From Corythucha ciliata (Eukaryota; Arthropoda; Insecta; Hemiptera; Tingidae): a stretch of DNA of 64,000 nt. The notes beneath the pieces were generated by a model. It made no database searches, had not been told where the DNA came from, and was given only the letters and a program-made list of their open reading frames with translations. Positions 32,159 to 41,948 of this stretch are shown in pieces. The translations under genes and the position numbers were made by a program. Position 1 is the first letter of the stretch; each line of letters opens with the position of its first letter. The DNA lies in NCBI GenBank assembly GCA_038030265.1, contig CM075943.1, forward strand, positions 4,402,001-4,466,000, in the 5' to 3' direction.

Positions 32159-33190
32159 CGGAGATATATAAGGTCGCTGGAGACTGCTTTTTACTCCGTC
32201 CACACGTAAGAAAACGTGGGAGCATTTTCTCAGGTCAGTATTTTGAAAAGGGTGGATAGAGCCGTGCCATGCCGTGCTGGTTGGTCGCAGTCGTGAAAAT
32301 ATGTCCATTAGCTTGTGGAAGTACTCTTGGCTGGTTGTTGGCACGAAAGATGGTGTCTCGAAAAATTCTCCCGGCAGCCTGAGGTTGGTGCCATAAACAA
32401 GGTTGGCCGGAGTTGCCTTAATGTCTTCCTTGTATGTTGAGCGTAAACCAAGTAGAACAGCCGGAAGCTCGAGGGACCATGAACTCTCCTGTGTGTCCAT
32501 TCGGCACATCAGAGCAGCCTTTAAAGTCCGGTGCTGTCGTTCGATAAGACCATTTGCCTGCGGATGGTAAGCAGTTGTGTTTCGTAATTCTATGCCAAGC
32601 GCAGAAGTGACATCGCGAAACAAAGAGAACAAGAAATTTCTGCCCTGATCAGTCACCAAGCTGATCGGAGAGCCGAAGCGAGCGACCCATCCCTCAAAAA
32701 AGGTGCGAGCGACAGTAGAGGCTGTCTGGTCCGGCATCGGAAATGCTTCAAACCATCGGGTGTATCGATCGACGCAGGTTAGAAGGTACACGTAGCCTCT
32801 TGATGGCGGAAGCGGCCCAACGATATCGACGTGGACATGAGCGAAGCGCTCATCAGGAGTCAAAAAGTGCACGAGGGGCGTCTTCTCGTGTCGTTGTACT
32901 TTGGACGTTTGACACTTGTGGCACTGGCGGACCCAATTCTTTATATCACGCCGCATGAGTGGCCAAACGAAACATTCTGATATAAGACGTGTAGTAGCTC
33001 TGCCACCAGGATGAGATAAATCGTGGAACTGGTTGAAAATCTGCGTGCGTAATGCTTTAGGCACAAATGGACGAGAACGGTCGGTAGAGAAGTCACAGAA
33101 GGGAAACGCACCTTCTATGGACACGCGGCGAAGCAGTAGGCCGGTTGTGTCATTTTTCAACATACGTTCCAAATCCAAGTCGTCGTCCAT
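32150..33190 (-). pseudogene. int: Element F integrase (fused to RT)
   Basis: The integrase is intact through the core. The zinc domain shows HDLSHPGG and CHKCQTSK. The catalytic Asp is in FAHVHVDIVGPLPPS, the second in LVTDQGRNF, and the Glu in GLIERQHRTLKAAL. It ends with ATPANLVYGTNLRLPGEFF and a broken C-terminal part near 32200. It belongs to a 474-codon frame (33394-31970) that begins in RT, because an in-frame deletion has removed RNase H. The last part of that frame lies in LINE G sequence read backwards. Confidence 0.85.
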
Positions 33191-33590
33191 GGTTTCAGAA
33201 AAAATTAGAAAATCATCCACGAAGACGTACTTAAACGAAATCCAAGTGTCGAGTGATAGAATGCAGGAATCGCTGTAGTGTTTGTTGGTCAAGCCAAAAG
33301 GCATTTTAGTAAATTCAAAAAGGCCAAACGACTGCGGTTTTTGGCACGTCTTCGGGGAGAACTGGGATTTGAAGGAACGCTTTCTCCAAATCAATGGTTG
33401 AAAAAACGGTGGCGCCGTGTAAGGCCGTTGCGCAGTCCTGGATGTTGGGCACCGGGTACCGATCCGGGACGGTTTGGGCGTTTAATCGTCTGTAATTTCC
33501 GCAAGGGCGCCAGTCTCCATTTTTCTTTGGGACCAAGTGGAGCGGGCTGGACCATGGGCTCTTAGACGGCCGACAAATGCCCTACTGGAT
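33190..33590 (-). pseudogene. pol: Element F reverse transcriptase (partial)
   Basis: RT from LVPKKNGDWRPCGNYRRL to the catalytic box VFVDDFLIFSE. The first catalytic Asp is in VFSTIDLEKAFLQIPV. A frame change near 33390 and a short loss at FGLTN replace the ATFQRFMD motif. After FVDD the thumb and all of RNase H are missing and the sequence runs straight to the linker before integrase. Confidence 0.85.
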
Positions 33591-34141
33591 CATGAACTCG
33601 AATTCCGCTTTAGCCGCTTTTAATTTTTCTGGTGGCAGACGACGAGGTTTGGCTTTACATGGAGCTCCTTTCGTTGGGATGTGGTGGAAGACAGGAGGAA
33701 TTTTTCTGGAATCTCCGGAGATTTTGTAGGTGTTATGGGAGACACCGTACTTTTCGATCAACTGGCCGATTTGAGGAGGGATTCCAGGTTTGATTGCGGT
33801 GATTTTCACTCCGTTTGATGCCACCAATCGAGCTGCAGAAGTCCTGTTAGTGAGAGGATCGATTAATTGCCCATGGCGCAGGTCGACCAAAAGACCGTAC
33901 GATTGGAGGAAGTCGGCTCCAAGAATAGGAACAGAAACGTCGGCGATGGTGAAGACGAAAGGGAAATTACGCCGAAGGCGGATGTCCAAATTGAGTAGTC
34001 GTTGGCCATATGTATCAATTTTCGAGTCGTTGGCCGCGTACAGGATAAGAGACGAAACTGTTTGGAGGTCCGTTGGGCGGGGTGGCAGCCGAGACATACA
34101 GGCCCCAGTGTCGACCAAAAACGAAAGGCCCGTCCGTACAT
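33582..34141 (-). pseudogene. pro: Element F protease
   Basis: The aspartic protease has active site LVDTGACMS and a second landmark VPILGADFLQSYGLLVDLRHG. It ends with AKPRRLPPEKLKAAKAEFEF, the usual join to RT, at a TAG (33582). The frame matches element D protease in layout (DTGS ... [17 protein letters not shown]). Confidence 0.85.
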
Positions 34142-34144
34142 CTG

Positions 34145-34410
34145 TTATTTGTAGGCGGCCGGAAGATACCCCTTGCGCGACAGCCGCTATTAAGTCGTGC
34201 CAGGGTGGGAGTTTTCCGGATTAGCGACGAAAGTGCATGGTTGCACACACCGGCGGGCTTTGTTTTTGAACCGTCTGTGGTAGTAGCACAGCGAAAGCCG
34301 ATCGGTAGAGTGATCTCGCGCGGAATCACGTGAAGACGACTTTGATCGTGGCCGGGAGCGAGACTGGTACGAGAATGGTGGCTGGGGTTCACCCCGGACC
34401 ATCTATCAGA
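34145..34410 (-). pseudogene. gag: Element F gag C-terminus with CHCC knuckle
   Basis: On the - strand the frame gives a Ser/Arg-rich stretch, then LCYYHRRFKNKARRCVQPC, which fits C-x2-H-x9-C-x3-C exactly. That unusual knuckle is known from CsRn1-clade Gypsy elements (CsRn1, Boudicca, Kabuki). The gag N-terminus is missing; a motif array begins at about 34465. Confidence 0.75.
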
Positions 34411-34464
34411 CAAAAATCGGTAATATTCGTGGCTATAGCTGCCGTGGTCTCGCAATGAAACTTC

Positions 34465-35160
34465 CAGGCTAAAATTGAGAAAGAAATCGCTGATTCGCTG
34501 CACGTGGAGGCCATCCTACGAATGAATTGTGGAAATCAACGCAAAAGTGTTGTATTTGGCCAAACCCCGCGGTTAAAGTTAAGAAAACACGCTGTAATAT
34601 TGACAAATAAAAGACGCTTTCATGTTAAAATTGAACAAAAATGGAAAATTCACAACTGAAATGGCGTAAAATCGCCCATTCGCGTTTGAAAAAGGGAATA
34701 GGATGCTGAATGGCCGCAAAGTTAGCACAATACGCTATTTCACAGCTGAAATTAGGAAAAATCGCTAACATGCAGATATAAAGTTATGGAAAAACGTTAA
34801 TTCGTAGATACAAAATGAATAAAATCACTAATTCGTGACAAAAATTGAAAAAATCACCAATTAGCGCAGCTAAAATAAGAGAAACGTTAATTTTCAGTTC
34901 AAATTGGGGAAAAGTGCTAATTCTCAGTTAAAAATGGAAAAAATGGCTAATTTTCAGCTTAAATTGAGTCAAACGCCAATTCTTGGAAAAAATTGACAAA
35001 ACTCGGTAGGTAATTCACGGGTTGGAGACGCTACCACGCTGCTAAAATTTAGAAAAAGCGAAAATTCGCAGCTAAAATTGGGAAACATCACTAATTCTCG
35101 AATTAAGTGTCGTGAAATTTAAAATTTAAAAACGATAACTTTTTGACAGAAATGGATGGA
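34465..35160 (-). repeat. 33-nt motif array (reverse)
   Basis: About 20 degenerate copies on the - strand (for example TCGCAGCTAAAATTGGG near 35066). Higher-order units are shared with 40100-40590 in opposite orientation, including CACCTTCTGAAGGCATTTTC at 35215 against TGCCTTCAGAAGGTG at 40389. Confidence 0.7.
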
Positions 35161-35289
35161 TAGATGTAAATTTTTTGGTTTGAAAAAAAAAATTACAATT
35201 ATAATTTAAATTCGCACCTTCTGAAGGCATTTTCGCGGCTAAAATTAAGAAAAATGGCAAATTCATGCATGGCTATAGTACAATGTTAA

Positions 35290-35721
35290 AACACTGCGAA
35301 TTATCGAACAATGCTTATTATTTCGACTGTTTATAGGTTTATTATTCATGGATGTAGTCAAATATGGCTTGATATTACACGAAAATCGACACCCCACACC
35401 CCTATGATCCCAAATCCTTTGAAAATCCAGATTTTGGACCCGCTTTTGGCCCATAAAGGCCCATACTATTTGATCAAACTGATCAGACGTTAGGACCAAC
35501 TAGACCCCAAATGGAGTCTATGTGCGAAAGAACGAGTTTTTTCGAGCAATCCTAGGGCAAGATATGGCCCGGTCGGCGGACGGACATTTTTTTTTTTTTA
35601 GATTTGGATTCTACGCACTTTGAAACGTAAAACTACAAATTTTAAGAGGGGGGGGGGGTCAAACATTTTTTTTTGCGATACGACTAAAATGACTTATTAT
35701 TGAATAATAATAAGTCAAAAA
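35290..35721 (+). repeat. Dispersed ~415-bp repeat, copy 2
   Basis: Same orientation as 235-655. It ends in an AATAATAAG hairpin arm and has motif arrays on both sides. The poly-G run near 35646 is longer than in copy 1. Confidence 0.6.
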
Positions 35722-36376
35722 TACGCTAATTCACGGCTAGAACTGAAAAGAAGCAATAATCTATACCTAAAAAAGTTACATAAAATTGCTAATGCTGTGA
35801 TAAAATGTGGAAAACCGTTAATTTGCGGGTAATATTTAGAAAATAAAATAATCAGCATGGTCTAATTTAGAGAAAGGTTAATTTTTAGCCTTAAAATTGA
35901 GAAAATTGCTAATTCGCGGCAAAAAATGGAATAAATCGCCAATTTAAAGCTAAAATTGCGCCAGACGCCAATTCGTTGCTGAAATTGAGAAAATTAGCTA
36001 ATTCACAGGTTTGAAACGCTACGACGCATCGCCGCTACAATTTTAAAAAAGCGCTAATTCGCGGTTGAAATTGAGAAAAATTCTAATTTGCACCAAAAAC
36101 TAAAGATACGCCAATTTGCGGATTCTGAAGGCAACTTTTCAGGCTGAAATTGAAAAAAAGCGGCAATAGGTGAAGAAACCGCTAATTCGCGTGTAAACTG
36201 AGAAAAATCGCTCATGCATTGCGTATGGTGAACCAAAAAGATGTCCACATTCAAGAGTGTGCTGGCTGGGTGGAATGATGACTAAAATGTGAAATTACCC
36301 CCCTCCACACAACTTTACGAGATTTTAATCTGATCGCCCCCCCTCCCTATGACAAATTCCTTCCTACGCCACTATC
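35722..36376 (-). repeat. 33-nt motif repeat ending in GTGGCGTAGG
   Basis: The reverse array (35722-36240) is followed by a non-repeat tail (36250-36376) whose reverse complement matches 53272-53400. It starts GTGGCGTAGGAAGGAATTTG and includes a phrase on CACTC and GGTGGAATGATGAC. It is therefore an inverted copy of the repeat family seen at 39432 and 53272. Confidence 0.65.
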
Positions 36377-36479
36377 TTCAGCACTCCTGTATCTATTGCA
36401 ACGAGATTAAATTGAAATCTATCGGCTAGTAATTTCCTTCGCAGAGACAATGGCATTACACCCGCATCAACAATTACAC

Positions 36480-37038
36480 AGTCCGTTGGTGAAGAACTCA
36501 TTAGGCCAAGACATAAATTCGCAAATACCTATTTTGTACGCAATCTATAAGTTTTTCACTTGTTTTCGTAGCATCTCCATGTAAGAAACAACCATAATCC
36601 ATTATGGATCTTATACATGCCTTGTAGAATAATAGGGCGGTCTGTGGGCTGTGGGTCAGCTCTCCAGTTTGGGCTTGAAACCATTCCAAGGATATTTATG
36701 TATTTTTCTCGCAACATATTTAATACGGGATTTCCATCTTAGACCTTTATCCATTTCCATTCCTAGGAATCTAACTCAATCTCAATGGAGCAAAAGCTCA
36801 AGTCAATAGCTGAACTAAAAGGTTTGATTTACTGAATTTATATAAGTCGAGGACCCATCGCTTAGATAAATTAGATTAGAGTCTTGTAACGCTTGCATCA
36901 AGTTTTTCCCTTTCACGTCAGTCCATGACGAATATAGAAAGCACTATGGTGACAATTGAAGTCTCCAAGAATAAGAACGGGTCCTGGGAAACTGCGTGGA
37001 AGAAATTTGTCAACTGCCCTTTATTGGTAGCAATGTGG
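36480..37038 (-). pseudogene. LINE relic: endonuclease and RT thumb
   Basis: The - strand reads the endonuclease piece LILGDFNCHHSAF (about 36960) and then GSSTYINSVNQT, a clear relative of LINE J. A deletion then joins it to an RT thumb (36780-36500) with LLFYKACIRSIMDYGCFLHG and CVQNRYLRI. Frames shift several times. With 39304-39430 it forms one old LINE broken by the hAT-like element. Confidence 0.8.
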
Positions 37039-37046
37039 CCTGAGCC

Positions 37047-39295
37047 CAGGTGTGGGCAAAATACTTTGAAAAAGTATTTTAAATACAAAGCCCAAAATAC
37101 TTTCAAAAATGTATTCTAAATACTGAAATACAAATACTTTTTGAACACTTTGAATAAAATACACTTGTATTTTTTTAATAAAATACAAATACAATTTAAA
37201 ATACTTTTCAAAAATTCGATTTCGACGGCAGATAGTGCGAAAAACACGAAAAATAAATAATTCAAAAATATCAGGTCCTTCAATAGAAAAGTTGACAAAA
37301 TGTAGCAGCGCGCAATGGCGCCGCGCCGCGATGCGCAAAGAAAAGTAGGAAAGTTGTCACGAAGTATTTAGTACCGAACCGGCAAAGGAAAAGGAGGTGA
37401 GGTCACTGCTGGACCTACATCGGGGCCCGGGGCGGAAATCTTCAAGAGGCCCCTAAAAATCTCTAACTATACATAAAACCTCTATTGGTAACCTCTAAGG
37501 CCTTTTCCTAATTTTAGCCATGGCCTTTTCCATATATTGTAGGCAAATTACCGCTATTTCCACGGTCTATCCGCTAAACAGCGCTTATTCCAAGTTTAAA
37601 CTGCGAATTTCTCCATTTTAGCCGCGAATGAGTGCTTTTTGTCAACTTTAACAGCAAATTAGCGCTTTTCGCCGCAAATTAGCAACTGATTAGCCAACCA
37701 TAAAGACATAAATATGCGCGTTTCCCCAACTCCTCTTTTCCCCAACTTTAGCAGCAAAGTAGATTTGTTATCCTGTGAATCAGCGATGTTTCTTGAACTT
37801 TCCTCGAGTTGGCGTTTTCCACAATTTTAGCTGCAAATTAGCGATTTTTTCTGGCGGTTTACTCAGTATGAGCTGAAAATTACTCAATATTAGCCGTAAA
37901 ATTCTCAGAATGTTTACCACAAATTAGCATTTTTTGTTCACCGTAGCCATACACTGCGGAATAGCGATTTCGTCTCAGTTTTAGCCGCGATTTTGCGAGT
38001 TTTTCACTCATAGCCATAAATTAGCGCTTTCTCTCAATTTTAGCCTCAAAGTCTCCCGAGGAAGCCGCGAATTAACGTATTTCCAATTTTTGACGCAAAT
38101 TTAAATTTGTCTCAATTTTAGCCGTAAATTAGCGCTTTTTCGTAATTTTAGCAGTGCAGTAGCTATTTCTAGCCCGTGTATTAGCGAATTTTGTTCATTT
38201 TAGCCACGATTTAGCGTTTTCCGATATTTTTACTGCAAGTCGGCAATTCTTCCATTTTTGACAGTGAATTAGCACTTTTTGTTTCAATTTAGGCTGAAAA
38301 TTAACTTTTCTCTTTATTCTAGCCAGAATAGTTACTGATTTTCTCTATATTAGCCGCAAATTAGCACCGCATTAGTAATTTTTTCAATTTTAATTATATG
38401 TAGAATAGGGCTTCATCTCAGTTCAAGCCGTGAATCAGTGTTTTATCTTTTACTTATAAACATGAATTTGCCGTTTATGTCAATTTTAGCCACACAGTTG
38501 TTGTCAGAAGGCGTAATTAGAAATTCCAACACACTTTATCCGCGATTATTTTCCTCAATTTCAGCCGTAAATTTGCGTTTTTTCAACTTTAGCTGCTTTG
38601 AAGCGTTTCCATAATCTGCGAATTCGCGAATTACCTTAATTTTTCAGTCACGAATTCGTGATTTCCTCAAATTTTAGCCGGGAATAACACTTTTTCCCAA
38701 TTTGAGCTGAAAACGAGAGTTTTTATTTATTTATGACAGGCTAATTATAGTGAATTTTTCAAAATTAGCTGTTTTTTTTTTTTTTTTTTTACACTTCTGT
38801 CCCACGTTGGCATTTTTCCTTAAATTTTGGCTATGGATTAGCGTTTATTGTTTAGTTTTAGCCTCGAACAGAAGCTACGCATTTGCGTTTTGTCAATTTT
38901 TCAAGGTTTAGTGACTTTGTGGGTCGCGCTCTCTTCGGTATACAAAATAACGGCCAACGAAAAATTTAGAGATCTTTTTTGTAACGGCAATGAAAAATTG
39001 GGAAAATACGAACTCGCGATCAAACTGACTTATGTTGTTTTTTTAACATAATATTTGTTGTTTTTTAAAATAAAAATTGAGGTTTGTTAGCTGTTGGCAC
39101 GCTACAAATTTAACCGATTTTGGCCAAGGGTTAGCGCTTTTAATTAATTTTAGCAGTGCAGTAGGGATGTAAAATGTGTTTTAAATACATAAATACAAAT
39201 ACTTTTCCAAAAGTATTTAAATACAATTACAAAATACGTATTTTGTATTTAAAATACAAACTATTTTAAATACTCAAGTATCTTGCCCGCCCCTG
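37047..39295 (+). mobile_element. hAT-like transposon in a LINE relic
   Basis: The 2249-bp element has inverted ends CAGGTGTGGGCAA (left) and CAGGGGCGGGCAA (read inward from the right). It is flanked by 8-bp duplications CCTGAGCC (37039-37046) and CCTGAGGC (39296-39303). Both subterminal parts are rich in AAATACAAATAC phrases, a pattern seen near hAT ends. There is no transposase; the middle (37490-38900) is a large motif array. The flanks are the same LINE relic on both sides. Confidence 0.8.
37490..38920 (+). repeat. 33-nt motif array (forward, largest)
   Basis: More than 35 degenerate units, the longest continuous array in the window. A consensus-like unit near 38112 reads TCAATTTTAGCCGTAAATTA and continues GCGCTTTTT. 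Spacing is about 30-36 nt. The array lies inside the hAT-like element. Confidence 0.85.
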
Positions 39296-39303
39296 CCTGA
39301 GGC

Positions 39304-39430
39304 CCACTGCAATTCTCACACTTCATTTCTTCGCTCTGGCAATCTTTGAGCTCGTGGTCTCGGCTGCATTTTTCGCAGCGTGTGTCACGCTTGCATTGGT
39401 CGGCAAAGTGCCCAGAACGCAGACATCGTC
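39304..39430 (-). pseudogene. LINE relic: ORF1 zinc knuckles
   Basis: The - strand reads CLRSGHFADQC, CEKCSRDHELKDC and CENCSGPQ, the same three-knuckle order as ORF1 of LINE J. It is cut on the right at 39431 by the repeat that begins CAGTGGCGTAGG and on the left by the hAT-like element. Confidence 0.8.
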
Positions 39431-39431
39431 C

Positions 39432-40595
39432 AGTGGCGTAGGTAGGAATTTGTCTTAGGGGCCATTTATGGACTCTACCCGCAAATTAGCGCTTTTCTTA
39501 ATTTTGGCAGAGTGTATCGTTCTTCTCAATTTCAGCCGCAGATTAGCAGTTTTGCGCCATCCCCCCATAGCCATGAATTTGCAAATTTTCTCAACTTTAG
39601 CAGCAAAGTATCGTTTTTATCCCATGAGCGATGTTTCTTAATCAACCACGAGTTTTGACGTTTCCCTCAATTTTAGCAGCATATTACCGATTTTTAAAAT
39701 TTTTTTACCAGGGGATTAGCACTTTTCTCAGTTTCAGCTGGAAATTAACGTTTTACTTAAGTGTTTTCCCCAATACTAGCCGCAAAATAGGAGGACTTTT
39801 CACAAATTATATGATTATTTTGGTTCACGATACGCAATGCATGAGCGATTTTTCTCTTTTTACTCGCGAATTAACGGTTTCTTCACCTATTACCATAAAT
39901 TGGCGCTTTTTTTCCATCTCAGCCTGAAGAGTTGCCTTCAAAATTCGCAAATAGGCGTATATTCAGTTTTTGGCGCAATTAATTATTTTTCTCAACTTCA
40001 ACCGCGAATTAGCGTTTTTTTTTCAACTCTAGTGGCGACGCGTCGTAGCGTTTCAAACCTGTGAATTAGCGAATTTTCTCAATTTCAGTCACGAATTGGC
40101 GTCTGGCGCAATTTTAGCTGTAAATTGGCGATTTATTCCACTTTTTGCCGCGAATAAGCAGTTTTCTCAATTTTTAGGCTTAAAATTAACCTTTTTCTTA
40201 ATTTGACCATGCTGATTATTTTATTTTCTAAATATTACCCGCAAATTAACGGTTCTTTTTATCACCGCATTAGCAATTTTATATAACTCTTAGAGCTCTA
40301 GATTATTGCTTCTTTTCAGTTCTAGCCGTGAATTAGCGTATTTTTTTGCATTGTACTATAGCCATTTATGAATTTTAGTCGCAGAAAATGCCTTCAGAAG
40401 GTGAAAATTAAAATTGTAAATGTATTTTTTTTTTTAACCAAGAAATTTACATCTATTTTATTACAACATCGAATCATTGCTGTCAAAAAATCATAATTTT
40501 TAAATTATAAATTTCATGGGACTTAATTCGAGAATTAATGATTTTTCTCAATTTTTGCTCCGAATTTTAGATTTTTCTAAATTTTAGCGGTTCCA
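39432..40595 (+). repeat. CAGTGGCGTAGG-headed repeat, motif body
   Basis: Starts CAGTGGCGTAGGTAGGAATT at 39431, where it interrupts the LINE knuckles, and continues as motif units to about 40590. The parts at 39817-40330 have inverted counterparts at 35722-36240 and a direct counterpart at 53640-54150. Confidence 0.65.
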
Positions 40596-41948
40596 TGGGC
40601 TTAGCCAGTGGGGGCAGGGGTAGGCATATGCCCTTTCCTAGAATAAAAAGCGCAGATTTCGTGGGGAAGCTGCCCACCCCTAAATTCTATCAAAAAGTTT
40701 TAATTTTAATGATTAAAATCCAGCATAAAACTTTCGCTGGACTAGCTCAGCAACACCAGTTTCACCGAAAATCCAAAATTCGTGGATGTTTGTTGCTGAC
40801 AAACCGATTTCGAGAATCGGCTTGTTTGTTTGGAAACCGATTTTGCTGATTTTTCGCACTAAAATCCAATTTTCGCAGATTCGATGGGCAATTTCGTGTG
40901 TTTTTTGGCTAGCTCAAACCGTGCTTGGCCCTTTTTGTCACCCAGACTTAAGGTGGGATAGAAAGTGCCAGCTCTGCTTACCGCCAAAAGTATCACTTGG
41001 GGGGGGGGGGGAGAAGTTTCAGTTTTTCAACACGAAATCCGGAATAAAAGGCTACAAACGACAGTTTTCCAGCAGATATTTATTTTTTGACGGATAGTGG
41101 CCGCAGATCCTGTTATAAAGCCTGCGAAAGGGCAACTGATAGTTTCGCCAGTGAAGCTGCTCACATATCAATCAATCAATCAGAGAGCCCGTGCTCGGCC
41201 ATGACGAGTCGAGGGCGCCAAAGCCGCAGTCGGCTCTTACGCCATATCCATCAGGCGTGGATCCAGTTTTTCTCAAGAGTTGTTACACAGAGTTTTTCCC
41301 CGAGTTTACTCGTGAATGAGCATTGTTTTTAGCCTCGAATTGACGTTTTCCTCAACTTTAGCTGAAACTGAGTGCTTTTTCTCAATTCTACCTTCCACTA
41401 GCCCATTTCCTTCATTTTAGCCATGAAAAGGTCTCAAAAACCGTGAAATATCGCATTTTTGATTTACTATTTCAATTACGGCCAGCACTGGGCATCGCTT
41501 AACCGCGAATTACAGTTTAAAGAACAGTTTTTCCTCAATTCTACCCGAGTGATTGAGCTCTATTTCTCAATTTTAGCCGCAAATGAGTGATTTTGCTCAA
41601 CTCTACATAGAACGAGCAATTTATTTTGTCAATTTTAGCTGTGAAAAGAGCTCTATAAACCTTGAATTAGCGCATTTTCCTAATTTTGTCTTGGATTTTG
41701 CAGCGCGAAACCACAAATTAGCGTGTTTTGAATTTGAGGACGAAAATATTCGCCATATTGAAGTTTTTCAGTAATTTTGAGGGATAACTTTTTTCTTACA
41801 GCCGGAATCAGCCTCTTACTACGTTTAAACTTCAAAGGCAGCTGAGTGTGCGCAATTTATGTCATTCCGCAAGCTTATTCCTATAGGGATGCGCGCGGGG
41901 ACGGGAAATTAGAAGTCCCGTCCTCGCATTTTTTGGCCCCTCCGTCAC
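40090..41948 (+). repeat. 1.85-kb tandem duplication, unit 1
   Basis: Begins CACGAATTGGCGTCTGGCGC. The unit repeats head to tail at 41949 with about 97-98% identity by eye. It holds motif units, a third-family head (CCTAGAATAAAAAGCGCAG near 40645), a G-run, and ATCAATCAATCAATCAGAG near 41168. The small open frames in it are repeat-derived. Confidence 0.85.
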
